Source of the DNA: Burkholderiales bacterium
GTDB lineage: Bacteria; Pseudomonadota; Gammaproteobacteria; Burkholderiales; Burkholderiaceae_C
Direction: 5' to 3'
NCBI GenBank assembly: GCA_016213325.1
Contig: JACRAY010000002.1
Location: 1-64,000, forward strand
Length of the DNA: 64,000 nt
Of the stretch, positions 45,758 through 56,013 are shown piece after piece. Both the position numbers and the translations under genes were made by a program. Within the stretch, counting starts at the first letter, position 1; each line of letters begins with the position of its first letter. The notes under the pieces were generated by a model. It did not search any database. It was not told the DNA's origin and was given only the letters and a program-made list of their open reading frames with translations.

Positions 45758-46651
45758 TCAGGCCAGCGAAAACGTCTCCCGATCCACGTCCACCAGCCCC
45801 GCCGCCTTCAGCTCGTCGATGTGCTGCCTGATCGTGCGGCGCTCCGCCGCCTCGATGTACGGCGCGCCGTTGTAACCCGGCGGGTAGATCAGCCGCCGGT
45901 CCACCAGCTGCTGCAGCGTGTGCGGGCCCTCTTCCAGGTAGCCCAGCAGCTTTTCGCTGCGCTGGTCGATGCTGGCCTTGAAGCGGTCGAGGTGGCCCAG
46001 GAACTCGCCGCGGTCACGCAGCACGCCCCTGTGGTGCGAGGTCACCCATACCTTGGCATCCAGGAAGGGCAGCTCCGACAGCGTGCGCCGGAAAGCGGGC
46101 AGCGACGAGGTGCGGTCGCCGTAGTACGGCCCGAAGCCGGTCAGGTCGATGTCGCCGATGAAGGCCACGCCCTCGCTCTCCACCATCAGCGCGCAGTGCC
46201 CCGACGTATGGCCCGGCAGGTGGTGCGCGCGCACGCGCACGCCGCCGCCCAGGTCCCATGAGGCATCGCTCTTGTAGCCGGTGGCGTCGGGGCGCGGCGC
46301 GTAGTTGAACTCTTCCTCGATCAACGGCAGCAGCTCGTCCAGCACCTTCTGCTCGTAGCCGTAGTGCGCCGCCAGGCCGTCCCACGACTGCGCTGCGTGC
46401 AGGTCGGCGTTGTGCACCTGCACCTGCGCGTTGGGCACGCGGTGCAGCCCCGCCATGTGGTCCTCGTGCACGTGGCCCAGGATGACCAGGTCGACGTCGT
46501 CGAAGGCCTTGCCCACGCGGTTGGCAACCAGCGGCGTGTCGAACGATACGCGCGTGTCGGCGCCCTGCACGATGACGAGGTTGCCGTCGGGGTACTTGCC
46601 CGATTTCTCGCCGAAGTACACCGACACCGCGCCGAAGCGGATGGCGCTCAA
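45758..46651 (-). CDS. MBL-fold metallo-hydrolase
   Basis: 297 residues if started at the TTG at 46651, which overlaps the upstream stop (TTGA); no ATG lies nearby in frame. The zinc-binding motif [11 protein letters not shown] is near residue 60, followed by [20 protein letters not shown] and the late His in [11 protein letters not shown]-terminal winged-helix-like segment ([16 protein letters not shown]... [11 protein letters not shown]) is seen in lactamase-B family members of the LACTB2/AHL-hydrolase-like group. Substrate unknown. It is the last gene of a three-gene minus-strand unit. Confidence 0.85.
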   Translation of the reverse strand: MSAIRFGAVSVYFGEKSGKYPDGNLVIVQGADTRVSFDTPLVANRVGKAFDDVDLVILGHVHEDHMAGLHRVPNAQVQVHNADLHAAQSWDGLAAHYGYEQKVLDELLPLIEEEFNYAPRPDATGYKSDASWDLGGGVRVRAHHLPGHTSGHCALMVESEGVAFIGDIDLTGFGPYYGDRTSSLPAFRRTLSELPFLDAKVWVTSHHRGVLRDRGEFLGHLDRFKASIDQRSEKLLGYLEEGPHTLQQLVDRRLIYPPGYNGAPYIEAAERRTIRQHIDELKAAGLVDVDRETFSLA

Positions 46652-47412
46652 CGGTGCGCCTCGCCGTCTGCAAACACTTTCAATTGGCCACCCTCCATCT
46701 TCGTCCAGGCTTCGTTCACCGTCAGCGGCTCGGTTACCACCACCGCCACCTTGTCGTCGGGCGTGGTGTTGCGCGCGAAGTCGATCGACAGGTCTTCATC
46801 GGCCAGTTTCGCATGCGCGAACGGGTGCTTGCGCTCCACGTACCACAGGTTGCTGGAGCAGTAGGCCCACAGCGCCACGCCGTTGGACAGCATGAAGTTG
46901 AAGTTACCGTGCCTGGCGATGGGCCGCGCCAGTTCGCGCAGCGTGAGCGTGAGTTCCTCCACGCTCGGCACGCCGGCGTGCGACTTCGCGAGCTCCTGCA
47001 TGATGAAGCAGAAGGCCCGCTCGCTGTCGGTGTTGCCCACCGGGCGGAAGTTGGCGTGCAGCCGCGGGTTGAAGTCCTTCAGGTCGCCGTTGTGCGCGAA
47101 CACCCAGTAGCGGCCCCACAGCTCGCGCACGAAGGGGTGGCAGTTCTCCAGCGCCACGTGGCCCTGCGTGGCCTTGCGGATGTGGGCGATCACGTTGCGG
47201 CTCTTGATGGGGTAGCGGCGGATCAGCTCGGCCACCGGCGACTCGCAGGCCGGCTGGTTGTCCACGAAGTGGCGCAGGCCCAGCCCCTCGAAGAAGGCGA
47301 TGCCCCAGCCGTCGGCATGGTGGTCGGTGCGGCCGCCACGCTGCGCGAAGCCCGAGAAGCTGAACGTCAGGTCCGTCGGCGTGTTGCAGTTCATCCCCAG
47401 CAGCTGGCACAT
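46648..47412 (-). CDS. Class II glutamine amidotransferase (YafJ-like)
   Basis: 254 residues. The N-terminal nucleophile is [13 protein letters not shown] (Cys2). [31 protein letters not shown] and GNTDSERAF are Ntn-hydrolase GATase_6/YafJ segments. It hydrolyses glutamine to supply ammonia, or acts on a gamma-glutamyl substrate; the partner or true substrate is unknown. It starts 6 bp after the DHA2 transporter gene and overlaps the MBL gene by 4 bp, so they are an operon. Confidence 0.88.
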   Translation of the reverse strand: MCQLLGMNCNTPTDLTFSFSGFAQRGGRTDHHADGWGIAFFEGLGLRHFVDNQPACESPVAELIRRYPIKSRNVIAHIRKATQGHVALENCHPFVRELWGRYWVFAHNGDLKDFNPRLHANFRPVGNTDSERAFCFIMQELAKSHAGVPSVEELTLTLRELARPIARHGNFNFMLSNGVALWAYCSSNLWYVERKHPFAHAKLADEDLSIDFARNTTPDDKVAVVVTEPLTVNEAWTKMEGGQLKVFADGEAHR

Positions 47413-47418
47413 GGCCCA

Positions 47419-48840
47419 TTATTCGCCAGCCGGCGCCTTTTGTGCCGGCTCGCGCAGCCGCCAGGCCGCCAGCATGGCCAGCGCGCAGGTGGCGGCCAGC
47501 ATCAGGAACGACTCGTTGAAGGCCGCCAGCCGGGCCGCGCCGGTCTGCGGGTTGGCCAGGGAGTCGCCGTGCACGGCCAGGCGCCATTCGAGCACCAGCG
47601 CGCACAGGCTGATGCCCGCGGCGCCGCCCAGCGTGCGCACGAAGTTGATGGTGCTGGAGCCATGGGGCAGCAGGCCCTTGTCCAGCGCGCGCATCGAGCC
47701 GATGTTCAGCGACGTCAGGATGAAGCCGAGCCCCACCCGCCCCAGGATCGCCCAGGCCATCAGCAGGCCGAGCGGCGAGGCGAGCCCCACCGTGGGCATC
47801 AGCGCGAACGAGGCGGCCAGCAGCAACAGGCCGGTGGTGACCAGCACGTAGGTGGGCACGCGATGGGTGAGGCGCCCCACGCCGCCGATGGTCAGCGCCA
47901 GCGCCAGGCCCGCAGGCAGCAGGATGGTGCCCACGTGCGCGGCAGGCAACCTCAGCGCGAGCTGCATGTACACCGGCAGCAGGTAGGTGGAGCCGAACAG
48001 GGCGATGCCGTAGATCAGCGACACCACCACGCCCATGGTGAACGTGGGGTGGGCAAACACGCGCAGGTCCATGAGCGGCTCTCGGCCCGCTGCGGGCGCG
48101 CCGCGCTGCCAGGCAATGAAGGCGCCGGTGGCTATCAGCGCGCCCGCCAGCAGCGCGATACCCAGCGGCCGGGACGTTCCCTGCAGTTCCACCAGCCCGT
48201 TCAACAGGCAGGTGGTGGCCACGGTGGCGAGCACCAGCCCCACCCAGTCGAGCGCCATGTCCTTCTGCATCGGCGTGCCGCCGGGCGCGACATTCGGCAC
48301 GTACCGGTAAGCCATCCAGATCGACCCCAGGCAGAACGGCACCACCATGAAGAAGATGGAGCGCCAGCCGAACAGGTCCACCAGCACGCCGCCGATGCTG
48401 GGGCCCAGCGCCGGCGCCAGCACCACGCCCATGCCGAACAGGCTGGTGGCCTTGCCCTGCTCGCTGGGCTCGAAGGCCCGCATGATGATCACGGCGGGGA
48501 TGGGCTGCACGACGCCCGCAGCCAGTCCTTCGGCCACGCGCGCGGCCAGCACCAGCGCAAAGCTGTCGGCAAGGCCTCCAGCCACGCCACCGGCCATCAA
48601 CAGCAGCATGGTACCCACGTAGGTCATGCGGTAGCCGTAACGCGCCAGCACCCAGGGCGTAGTGAGCATGCCCAGCGTGGTGGCGAGCATGAAGCCCGAG
48701 CTGACCCAGTGCGCGCGGTCCTGCCCCAGCACGAAGTAGTGGCTCATCTCGGGGATGGCCACGTTGACGACGGTGGCCGACATGATCGACGCCATGGTGC
48801 CGACCATCACCGACACCAGCACCATCCAGCGCGCGTCCAT
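47419..48840 (-). CDS. DHA2-family MFS multidrug efflux permease
   Basis: 473 residues from ATG at 48840 ([16 protein letters not shown]). About 14 membrane segments, with the DHA2 markers [25 protein letters not shown] (parts), motif A-like [11 protein letters not shown] and motif C-like [14 protein letters not shown]. It resembles EmrB/QacA-type drug:H+ antiporters, which often pair with a membrane-fusion protein; none is present. The inner-membrane substrate is unknown. It starts the MFS-amidotransferase-MBL unit and is divergent, by 33 bp, from the CoA-transferase gene. Confidence 0.85.
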   Translation of the reverse strand: MDARWMVLVSVMVGTMASIMSATVVNVAIPEMSHYFVLGQDRAHWVSSGFMLATTLGMLTTPWVLARYGYRMTYVGTMLLLMAGGVAGGLADSFALVLAARVAEGLAAGVVQPIPAVIIMRAFEPSEQGKATSLFGMGVVLAPALGPSIGGVLVDLFGWRSIFFMVVPFCLGSIWMAYRYVPNVAPGGTPMQKDMALDWVGLVLATVATTCLLNGLVELQGTSRPLGIALLAGALIATGAFIAWQRGAPAAGREPLMDLRVFAHPTFTMGVVVSLIYGIALFGSTYLLPVYMQLALRLPAAHVGTILLPAGLALALTIGGVGRLTHRVPTYVLVTTGLLLLAASFALMPTVGLASPLGLLMAWAILGRVGLGFILTSLNIGSMRALDKGLLPHGSSTINFVRTLGGAAGISLCALVLEWRLAVHGDSLANPQTGAARLAAFNESFLMLAATCALAMLAAWRLREPAQKAPAGE

Positions 48841-48873
48841 GGTGCGATGATAGATGCACACGAGGAGGCAGCC

Positions 48874-50757
48874 ATGCAGGCCAACCTGAACGAGCATGCC
48901 GCGCCCGGTGCGCGGCGCAACAAGGTGGTGACGGCCGCGGAGGCGGTGCGCCTGGTGCACGACGGCGACACCGTGGCCACCGGCGGCTTCGTCGGCATCG
49001 GCTTCGCCGAAGAGGTCGCCGTGGCGCTGGAGCAGCGCTTCCTGGCGGCCGAGGCGGAGCTGGGCCGCGGCTCGCCGCGCGACCTGACGCTGGTGTATGC
49101 CGCGGGCCAAGGCGACGGCAAGCTGCGCGGCCTGAACCACCTGGGCTACGCCGGCATGGTCAAGCGCGTGGTGGGCGGCCACTGGGGCCTGGTGCCCGCG
49201 CTGCAGAAGCTGGCCGTTGCCAACGAGATCGAAGCCTACAACCTGCCGCAGGGCGTGCTGGCCCACCTGTTCCGCGACATCGCTGCGGGCAAGCCCGGCA
49301 CGCTCACGAGCGTGGGCCTCGACACTTTCGTCGACCCGCGCCATGGCGGCGGCCGCATCAATGCGCGCACCACCGAGGAGCTGGTGCGGCTGATGGAGAT
49401 CGACGGCCGCGAGTACCTGTTCTACAAGGCGTTCCCGATCTCGGTCGGCATCATCCGCGCGACCACCGCCGACCCCGACGGCAACCTCACCATGGAGCGC
49501 GAGGCGCTCACGCTGGAAGCGCTGGCCATCGCCATGGCGGCGCGCAACTCGGGCGGCATCGTCATCGCGCAGGTGGAGCGCGTAGCCGAGCGCGGCACGC
49601 TGCACCCCCGCATGGTGAAGGTGCCGGGCGTGCTGGTCGACGCGGTGGTCGTGGCGACCGACCCCGCGTACCACATGCAGACCTTCGTGGAGCAGTACAA
49701 CCCGGCGTACTCGGGCGAGATCCGCGTGCCCATGGAACACCTGCCACCGATGCCCATGAGCGAGCGCAAGGTGATCGCGCGCCGTGCCGCGCTGGAGTTG
49801 AAGGCCAACGCGGTGGTGAACCTCGGCATCGGCATGCCCGAGGGCGTGGCCGCGGTGGCGGCCGAAGAGCGCGTGATCGACCTGGTGACCCTGACTGCGG
49901 AACCGGGCGTGATCGGCGGCATCCCGGCCAGCGGCCTGAGCTTCGGCGCGGCGACCAATGCGCAGGCCATCATCGACCAGCCGAACCAGTTCGACTTCTA
50001 TGACGGCGGCGGGCTCGACCTGGCGGTGCTGGGACTTGCGCAGGCCGACGCCGAGGGCAACCTCAACGTCAGCAAGTTCGGCCCGCGGCTCGCCGGCGCG
50101 GGCGGCTTCATCAACATCAGCCAGAACGCGCGCACGGTGGTGTTCGTGGGCACGTTCATGGCGGGTGACTCGAAGAAGTTCGTGCAGCAGGTGGAGCACC
50201 GCACCTTCAGCGGGCGCGAGGCCCGGCGGCGCAAGCAGCGCGTGCTTTACGTCACCGAGCGCTGCGTGTTCCAGCTGGGCGACGCGGGGCTGGAGCTGGT
50301 GGAGATCGCGCCGGGCGTGGACCTGCAACGCGACGTGCTGGCGCAGATGGAATTCCAGCCGTCGATCAGCCCGCACCTGAAGCTGATGGAGGCGGGCATC
50401 TTCGGCAACGAAGGCCTGCAGCTGCGCGACCGGCTGCTCGCGCGGCCGCTTTCGCAGCGGCTGGAGCTGGACCGCGAGCATCGCCTCCTGTTCATCAACT
50501 TCGAAGGCCTGTCGGTGCACCGGCCCGGCGACATCGACGAGATCGAGCAGGCGGTGCGGCAGTTGCTGGAGCCGGTGGTCGCGGAGTCGAACCAGCGCGT
50601 GGCGGTCGTGGTCAACTACGACAACTTCAGCATCACGCCCAGCCTGGCCGACCCGTATTCCGAGATGGTGCAGCGGCTGGCGCGGCGCTACTACAGCCGC
50701 GTCACGCGCTACGGCACGGTGGGCTTCCTCAAGGCCAGGCTGGAAGCCGTGGCCTGA
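48874..50757 (+). CDS. Acyl-CoA:acetate/3-ketoacid-type CoA-transferase
   Basis: 627 residues from ATG at 48874, with GAGGAGG nearby upstream. A fused alpha-beta family I CoA-transferase: N-terminal half with [19 protein letters not shown] and the C-terminal half with [14 protein letters not shown] and the catalytic-Glu loop [16 protein letters not shown]. The extra C-terminal segment (residues about 530-627: [15 protein letters not shown]... [13 protein letters not shown]) is characteristic of YdiF-like proteins. Substrate cannot be fixed; propionate or 3-ketoacid transfer are the family roles. The end overlaps the convergent small Cys-rich gene by 49 bp. Confidence 0.88.
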   Translation: MQANLNEHAAPGARRNKVVTAAEAVRLVHDGDTVATGGFVGIGFAEEVAVALEQRFLAAEAELGRGSPRDLTLVYAAGQGDGKLRGLNHLGYAGMVKRVVGGHWGLVPALQKLAVANEIEAYNLPQGVLAHLFRDIAAGKPGTLTSVGLDTFVDPRHGGGRINARTTEELVRLMEIDGREYLFYKAFPISVGIIRATTADPDGNLTMEREALTLEALAIAMAARNSGGIVIAQVERVAERGTLHPRMVKVPGVLVDAVVVATDPAYHMQTFVEQYNPAYSGEIRVPMEHLPPMPMSERKVIARRAALELKANAVVNLGIGMPEGVAAVAAEERVIDLVTLTAEPGVIGGIPASGLSFGAATNAQAIIDQPNQFDFYDGGGLDLAVLGLAQADAEGNLNVSKFGPRLAGAGGFINISQNARTVVFVGTFMAGDSKKFVQQVEHRTFSGREARRRKQRVLYVTERCVFQLGDAGLELVEIAPGVDLQRDVLAQMEFQPSISPHLKLMEAGIFGNEGLQLRDRLLARPLSQRLELDREHRLLFINFEGLSVHRPGDIDEIEQAVRQLLEPVVAESNQRVAVVVNYDNFSITPSLADPYSEMVQRLARRYYSRVTRYGTVGFLKARLEAVA

Positions 50758-50933
50758 CAGGCCGCACAGATGCAGGCGAGGCCTTTCGCGTCGGGCGGCA
50801 GCGAGGCCAGCAGTTCGGCGCTGAAGTCGACCTGCGTGCACCAGCAGGGCGGCTGTTTCACGCCGGTCTCGCGCTCGGTTTCCATCGCGCAGCGATTCGC
50901 CTGGCCGCAGAGGGGGCAGAGCGCAGGGTCCAT
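50709..50933 (-). CDS. Cysteine-rich CWC-type small protein
   Basis: 74 residues from ATG at 50933 ([15 protein letters not shown]). Paired cysteines CPLC, a CWC motif ([10 protein letters not shown]) and CICAAC look like a zinc-binding ribbon; the Cys_rich_CWC family is the best match by pattern. It starts 5 bp after the PAS kinase stop, so it is co-transcribed with that kinase. Function unknown. Confidence 0.75.
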   Translation of the reverse strand: MDPALCPLCGQANRCAMETERETGVKQPPCWCTQVDFSAELLASLPPDAKGLACICAACQATASSLALRKPTVP

Positions 50934-50938
50934 GGCAA

Positions 50939-52072
50939 CTATTCGAGCGTGAAATAGAACGTGGCCCCTTCGCCCGGCTTCGCTTCGGCCCAGATGCGCC
51001 CGCCATGCCGCGCCACCACCTTCTGCACCAGCGCCAGCCCGATGCCCGTACCCTCGAACTCGCTGGTCGCATGCAGCCGCTGGAAGGCGCCGAACAGGCG
51101 CGACGCATGCGCCATGTCGAAGCCCGCGCCTTCGTCCGCCACGTAGTACACCGTCTCGCCATGGGCGCCGCCGAAGCTGCCCACGCGCAGCACGGTCTTG
51201 TCCTTGCGCGACGAGAACTTCCACGCGTTGCCCACCAGGTTGGCCATCACCTGCCCCAGCAGCCGCGGGTCGCCCCGGGCCCACAGCCGGTGCGGAATGC
51301 TGGCCTCCAGGTCGCGCGGCCCTTCGCGCTCGCGCAACTGCGCGATGGCGACACGCGCGGCTTCGGCCAGGTCGACCGGCTCCTCGCGCAGGTCCACCCG
51401 CGAGAGGTGCGCCAGCGCGAGCAGCGCGTCGGTCAGCTCGCTCATCTGCCGCACGCCGGTGCGGATGCGCTGCAGGTAGTGCTGCGCGCGCTCGTCGAGC
51501 TGGTTTTCGTACTCGGCCAGCGCCTGGCTGAAGCCGTCGATGGAGGTGAGCGGCGAGCGAATGTCGTGCGCCAGCGAATAGGCAAACGCTTCCAGTTCGG
51601 CGTTGGCCGCCTGCAGTTGCGCCGTGCGCTGCCGCACGCGTTCTTCCAGCTCGCTGTTCAGGCGCGAGACCTCTTCCTGCGCCTGCCGCCTTTCGGTGAT
51701 GTCGGTGACGAAGCCTTCCAGCGCCACCACCCGGCCCGCTTCGTCGAGCACGGCCGAACCCTGCTCCCACACCCACTTGAGCCGCCCGTCGCGCGCCACG
51801 ATGCGATAGGTGACCTGGAAGGCCTGGCCGGCCGCGACGGCCTCCTGCACGCTGTCCCAGACCATCGCGCGGTCTTCGGCTTGCATCAGCGACTCGTACG
51901 AGACGGCGCCGCAGAGGAAATCTTCCGGGGTGTAGCCCGTGAGCGGCAGCACCCCGCCACTGACGAATTCGATCGGCCAGCCCGGTTCGTTGCGGCAACG
52001 GTAGGCCATGCCGGGCAGCTTGGCCAGCAGGGCGCTGGGTTCCTGGAACACGTGCTGGTTATCGGGCCGCAT
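50939..52072 (-). CDS. PAS-domain histidine kinase (soluble type)
   Basis: 377 residues from ATG at 52072 (MRPDNQHVFQEPSALLAK). Residues about 12-130 are a PAS/PAC domain (GWPIEFVSGGVLPLTGYTPEDF... VALEGFVTDITERR). A coiled-coil linker (EEVSRLNSELEERVRQRTAQL) leads to the H-box LAHDIRSPLTSIDGF, N-box ANLVGNAWKFSS, and G boxes VADEGAGFD and GTGIGLALVQKVVARHGG. No membrane segment, so a cytosolic phytochrome/bacteriophytochrome-like kinase class. No response regulator is adjacent. The small CWC gene follows directly. Confidence 0.9.
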   Translation of the reverse strand: MRPDNQHVFQEPSALLAKLPGMAYRCRNEPGWPIEFVSGGVLPLTGYTPEDFLCGAVSYESLMQAEDRAMVWDSVQEAVAAGQAFQVTYRIVARDGRLKWVWEQGSAVLDEAGRVVALEGFVTDITERRQAQEEVSRLNSELEERVRQRTAQLQAANAELEAFAYSLAHDIRSPLTSIDGFSQALAEYENQLDERAQHYLQRIRTGVRQMSELTDALLALAHLSRVDLREEPVDLAEAARVAIAQLREREGPRDLEASIPHRLWARGDPRLLGQVMANLVGNAWKFSSRKDKTVLRVGSFGGAHGETVYYVADEGAGFDMAHASRLFGAFQRLHATSEFEGTGIGLALVQKVVARHGGRIWAEAKPGEGATFYFTLE

Positions 52073-52162
52073 CTCGGTGGGCACTGTAATGGAAAAGCAA
52101 ACGAAAGGGACAGGGAAAACCGCAGCAACTGCCCCATCCGGGGAATGCCATGATCCATCGCC

Positions 52163-52750
52163 ATGAAGAAACTCCTGTCGGGCTGCCTGCTGCTGGCAGC
52201 TACCCTGGCCGGGCCGGCGGTGGCCCAGGACGCCAAGTGCGCGGTACTGCTCATGCATGGCCGCGGCGCTTCGCCGCAGGCCGTGGCGGCGCTGGGGAAG
52301 AAGCTGCCGCCGGTGTGCGCCGTGCGTTCGCCCGACATGCCGTGGTCGGCCCGGCGCGGCGAAGGCGGCGACGGTGCGGCCGAGATCCAGCGCCACGTGA
52401 AGGACCTGCGCTCGCAGGGCTTCAAGCGCGTGCTGTTGGCCGGGCAGGGCGCGGGCGCCAACGCTGCGATGGCCTATGCGGGCGGTGCAGGCGACGTGGA
52501 GGGCGTGATAGCGCTGGCGCCGGACGACGAGGCGGCACTGGCCGGCATCACGTCGAAGATGAAGCAGCATGTGCCGCTGCTGTGGGTGGTCAGCCAATCG
52601 GCCCCGCTCCATGCCAAGGGCGAGGCCTACGCTTTCGCCAAGGCGCCGCCGCACCCGGCGAGCCGCTACCTGGCGCTGAAGGCCGAGGGCGCGGTGCTGC
52701 CCGACGCGGCCGGCAAGGCGGTGGTCGAGTGGGTGAAAGCGCTGGAGTGA
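52163..52750 (+). CDS. Exported alpha/beta-hydrolase-like protein, probably non-catalytic
   Basis: 195 residues from ATG at 52163. A signal peptide MKKLLSGCLLLAATLAGPAVAQ is cleaved near AQDA. The fold segments CAVLLMHGRGASPQA (oxyanion HGRG) and RVLLAGQGAGANAAM are alpha/beta-hydrolase-like, but the nucleophile elbow reads GQGAG, with Gly at the Ser place. APDDEAALAGI could hold the acid. If the alignment is right the active Ser is absent. Periplasmic. Possibly a pseudo-enzyme; an alternative is that the elbow is shifted. It runs toward the GNAT gene, 10 bp away. Confidence 0.7.
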   Translation: MKKLLSGCLLLAATLAGPAVAQDAKCAVLLMHGRGASPQAVAALGKKLPPVCAVRSPDMPWSARRGEGGDGAAEIQRHVKDLRSQGFKRVLLAGQGAGANAAMAYAGGAGDVEGVIALAPDDEAALAGITSKMKQHVPLLWVVSQSAPLHAKGEAYAFAKAPPHPASRYLALKAEGAVLPDAAGKAVVEWVKALE

Positions 52751-52760
52751 TTTCGCGACA

Positions 52761-53588
52761 ATGGCCGCCATGCAGTACGCCATCGTTCCCGCCGATACCC
52801 TTCCCGCAGCCGACCTCCACCGCGCTTTCAGCGGCGCCTTCTCCGACTACCTGATCGGCGCCTTCGAGCTCCCGCTGGACCAGTTTCCGGTGTTCCTCGG
52901 GCGGCAAGCCGTGGACCTGGCGCTGAGCCGCGCGGCCGTACGCGACGGCGCAGTGATCGCTTTTGCCTTCGTGGCCCAGCGCGACGACGTGAGCGCATGG
53001 CGCCTCGCGACCATGGGCGCGCTGCCCGCGGCGCGCGGCAGCGGCGCCGCACCCGCGTTGATGGACGACTTCATCGCACGCGCCCGCGCCGCAGGCCGCG
53101 AGCTCGCCGAACTCGAATGCTTCGCGCAGAACGAACGCGCCATTCGCCTGTACCGCGGCCGCGGCTTCACCGAAATCAGCCCGTTGTATGGCTACCAGGG
53201 CGAAGTGCCCGCGGGCGGCGGTGCAGGCGAAGCGGTCGACGCCGGCGACGCGTGGCAGTGGCTGGATGCCGTGGCGCGCGAGCGCGGCGACTTGCCGCTG
53301 CAGGTGACGCCAGCGTCGCTGAAGGCGCTGCCGGTTCACCTGCAGGCGCGGCGCCTCGGGAGCGCGCAACTCGTGTTCTCCGTCAATGCGCAGGGCATCA
53401 CCACCATCAACAGCCTGGTCGACACCGACCCTGCGCAGCGCGACGCCGAGTCACTGGTGCGCAGCCTGCCGGGACAGAAGGTGGCGGTGCCGCAATTGCA
53501 GCGGCCCGATGTGGGCGGCGAAGCGCTCGAGCGGATCGGCTTCGAACGCCTGGCGCTGTACCAGGTGATGATGCGGCTGCCGCTTTAG
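52761..53588 (+). CDS. GNAT-family N-acetyltransferase
   Basis: 275 residues from ATG at 52761 (MAAMQYAIVPADTLP). The GNAT core includes VIAFAFVAQRDDV, MGALPAARGSGAAPALMDDF (Q/RxxGxG/A acetyl-CoA motif) and ECFAQNERAIRLYRGRGF. The C-terminal region from about 160 to the end is extra, with an IMMRLPL-like end, and may be a second degenerate acetyltransferase half. Substrate unknown. It lies 10 bp after the hydrolase-like gene and its stop overlaps the convergent DUF1631 gene by 4 bp. Confidence 0.82.
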   Translation: MAAMQYAIVPADTLPAADLHRAFSGAFSDYLIGAFELPLDQFPVFLGRQAVDLALSRAAVRDGAVIAFAFVAQRDDVSAWRLATMGALPAARGSGAAPALMDDFIARARAAGRELAELECFAQNERAIRLYRGRGFTEISPLYGYQGEVPAGGGAGEAVDAGDAWQWLDAVARERGDLPLQVTPASLKALPVHLQARRLGSAQLVFSVNAQGITTINSLVDTDPAQRDAESLVRSLPGQKVAVPQLQRPDVGGEALERIGFERLALYQVMMRLPL

Positions 53589-55903
53589 GCTGCCATCGCC
53601 TGCGGCACCGGCCGCGCCAGCGTGTCGATGGCGTGCTGCACCACCTCGTGGTCCTCGACCAGCCGCACCAGCCGGTTGCTCACCAGCTTGTGCAACGTGC
53701 GGCGCGTCATCGAATGGGCGCGGCCGCCATGGCTGACGAACATGAAGAGCGTGCCGTTGGCGCTGGCCCAGGTGAGCCGCGCGCGGAACCATTCGTTGCG
53801 CGAGAACAGGTCGACCCACGAGTCCACGTGCAGCGCAGCCACCTGCGCATCGGCCTGCGACGCCGCCAGCATCGCACCGGGCAGCGCATGCACCTGCGCG
53901 CCGGCCGGCGCAGCATCGGCGTGCGGCGCATGCTCGAAGCCGAACACGTCGAGCTCCTGCGGGGCCAGCCAGAACTCTTCGGCGTGGCGCGGCTGCGCGG
54001 GGTGGGCCTGCGCGGCCAGTGCCTCGGCGGGCATCACGGACGGCAGGTCCAGCACCTGCTTGCGGTGCTTGGCGCGCAGCTTCAGCACCGGGCGGTGCAG
54101 CTGCTCCAGCGCCTTGAAGAACGGGTCGGCCTCGGGCGGCGTGTCGTCGCCGACCATCTGCATGCCTTGCCGCAGCTTGACCACCACGCGCGGGATCAGC
54201 TCGCAGGCACGCACCGGGTCGCGCAGCGCGATTTCGGGCTTCACGCTCCACAGCAGGTCGCTGACCACGGCGCCGTAGCCACCGGGGTCGATCTCGTGCC
54301 CGCCCGCTTCCAGCCGGGCATGCGCCATCACCTGCGACCAGCGGCGGTACAGGAAGTCCTGCACCGGCTCGGGCACGCCCGCCAGGTCGCTGCGCTGGCT
54401 CATGCCCCAGGCGATTTCGTCGGCATCGGCCTGGCGGCGCTCGACGAAGCGCAGCGCGCCCAGCAGCCGCGCCTGCTCGCGCTGGTCGTCGGCGTCCTGC
54501 TTCGCCCAGTTGGCCTCCAGCCTTTCCAGCGCGGCGGCGAAGGGCTGCTCGTCGCACAGCGTGCCCTGCGCATTGAGCGCCTTGAATTCCTCGTTGATGC
54601 CGCCGAAGAACGATTCGAACGGCTTGCCGAATTCGTCGTTGTACTTGAAGCTGCGCTCGGCCACGCGCGCGACCAGCTGGCGCGCCGGGTTGGATTCGTC
54701 GCCGAAGAAGCGCGGCGAGCGCAGGGCCAGCCGCGCGAGCGAAGGCTCGAGCGCGACGATGGCTTCGCGCACCGGCGCCAGCAGGCGAGCGTCGCGCGCG
54801 ACCTGCTCGACGAGCTGCCGCACGACTTCAACGCCCATCACCTGGCCGACGTTCTCGGCCTTCTTCTTCAGCCGCGTGCGCACCAGCGCGCGCTGGCGCG
54901 GCGCACCGTAGGCGCCCCACGCGTCGGGACTGAGCGGGCTGTCGGTGCCGACTTCGCGCACGTTGCGGTCCACCACCGGCACGTGGCGCAACGCGCGCAG
55001 CGCCATCGGGTCGGGCGGCGCCACGTCGGGCATGCCTTCGATCTCGGCGAGTTCCTCGTCGAGCCGCGCGTAATAGGAAGGCTCGAGTTGCTGCGCCGCC
55101 TGCGCGCTGCCCTTGGCGAGGAAGTCGGAAAACAGCGGGCCGCGCAGCACCTGCGTGATGAGTTCGACGAAGCCCGACATGCCGCCGTTCGAGGCGCGCC
55201 GCGGCGTGGCCTCGCCTTGCAGCGGGGCCGGGGCCGACTTGAGTCCCGCGGGGCGCGACGACGAGCCGAGCGCCGCCGGACCCGTGACGACGCGATACGA
55301 CGCGGCCTCGACGTCGGCCCGGCGCAGCATCTGGATGCTGGAGCCGTACAACTCGAACAGCGCTTCGGACAGCGGCACCGCGGTATAGCGCATCCACAGG
55401 CCGGGCCAGTGCGGCTGCGAGGCGGTCTCGGACAGCGTGGCGCGCAGCGCCTGCGCGAAGACTTCGGGCCTGAGCGGGTTGGCGTTGGGATGCACGCCGT
55501 CGAGCCGCATGGCCGAACTGACGAGGCGGTCGAGTTCCGCCAGCGGCTGTTCCACCAGGCTCGCGAGTTCCTGCGTGAGGCGTGACGCCTCGATGCCCTG
55601 CATCAGCTCGCTGTCGTCCACCAGCGTCAGCGACGACGGCCGCATGCGGCTGTGCGATGCCGGCTGCGGCGGCTCTTCTATCTTCTTGCGCAGCACCTGC
55701 GGGAAGCGCACGCGCCACATCGGGCGCTGCGCTGCCAGCTCGCGCAGCAGCGCGCTGTATTCCTGCCGGTCCTCCGCCTGGGTCAGCGTGCGCTGCTCCA
55801 GCTCCAGCGCTTCACTCGCGACTTCGAGCGTCTGGTCGATCAGCAACGCGGCGCGCGCGACGGCGTCGTCGATGCAGGGCTTGAGCACGGAAGGCAGCGG
55901 CAT
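53585..55903 (-). CDS. DUF1631 family protein
   Basis: 772 residues, ATG at 55903 (MPLPSVLKPCIDDAVAR). Mostly helical, acidic/charged, with no signal peptide or membrane segment. The order matches the DUF1631 family of betaproteobacteria: an N-terminal helical part (MWRVRFPQVLRKKIEEPP), a middle DSELMQGIEASRLTQEL region and a C-terminal WVDLFSRNEWFRARLTW... FMFVSHGGRAHSMTRR beta segment with a PilZ-like look. Family function is unknown; cyclic-di-GMP binding by the end domain is only a possibility. The 110 bp between it and the malate synthase gene has no feature I can support. Confidence 0.85.
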   Translation of the reverse strand: MPLPSVLKPCIDDAVARAALLIDQTLEVASEALELEQRTLTQAEDRQEYSALLRELAAQRPMWRVRFPQVLRKKIEEPPQPASHSRMRPSSLTLVDDSELMQGIEASRLTQELASLVEQPLAELDRLVSSAMRLDGVHPNANPLRPEVFAQALRATLSETASQPHWPGLWMRYTAVPLSEALFELYGSSIQMLRRADVEAASYRVVTGPAALGSSSRPAGLKSAPAPLQGEATPRRASNGGMSGFVELITQVLRGPLFSDFLAKGSAQAAQQLEPSYYARLDEELAEIEGMPDVAPPDPMALRALRHVPVVDRNVREVGTDSPLSPDAWGAYGAPRQRALVRTRLKKKAENVGQVMGVEVVRQLVEQVARDARLLAPVREAIVALEPSLARLALRSPRFFGDESNPARQLVARVAERSFKYNDEFGKPFESFFGGINEEFKALNAQGTLCDEQPFAAALERLEANWAKQDADDQREQARLLGALRFVERRQADADEIAWGMSQRSDLAGVPEPVQDFLYRRWSQVMAHARLEAGGHEIDPGGYGAVVSDLLWSVKPEIALRDPVRACELIPRVVVKLRQGMQMVGDDTPPEADPFFKALEQLHRPVLKLRAKHRKQVLDLPSVMPAEALAAQAHPAQPRHAEEFWLAPQELDVFGFEHAPHADAAPAGAQVHALPGAMLAASQADAQVAALHVDSWVDLFSRNEWFRARLTWASANGTLFMFVSHGGRAHSMTRRTLHKLVSNRLVRLVEDHEVVQHAIDTLARPVPQAMAA

Positions 55904-56013
55904 GGCAGCACGGGGTCAGTTCCATGCAGTGTAAGAACCGGCCTACGGAAAGCACGTGAATCCTGCACGCTTGCAGCGGTGGAATCACTTGGTTGCAAAG
56001 GTTACGGGCGCTG

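Noticed and set aside
46654-50757. A very long plus-strand reading frame running from the amidotransferase region into the CoA-transferase
   Set aside because: Its first two thirds are antisense to three genes with clear motifs; only the part from 48874 is a real gene. Long spurious frames are expected at this GC content.
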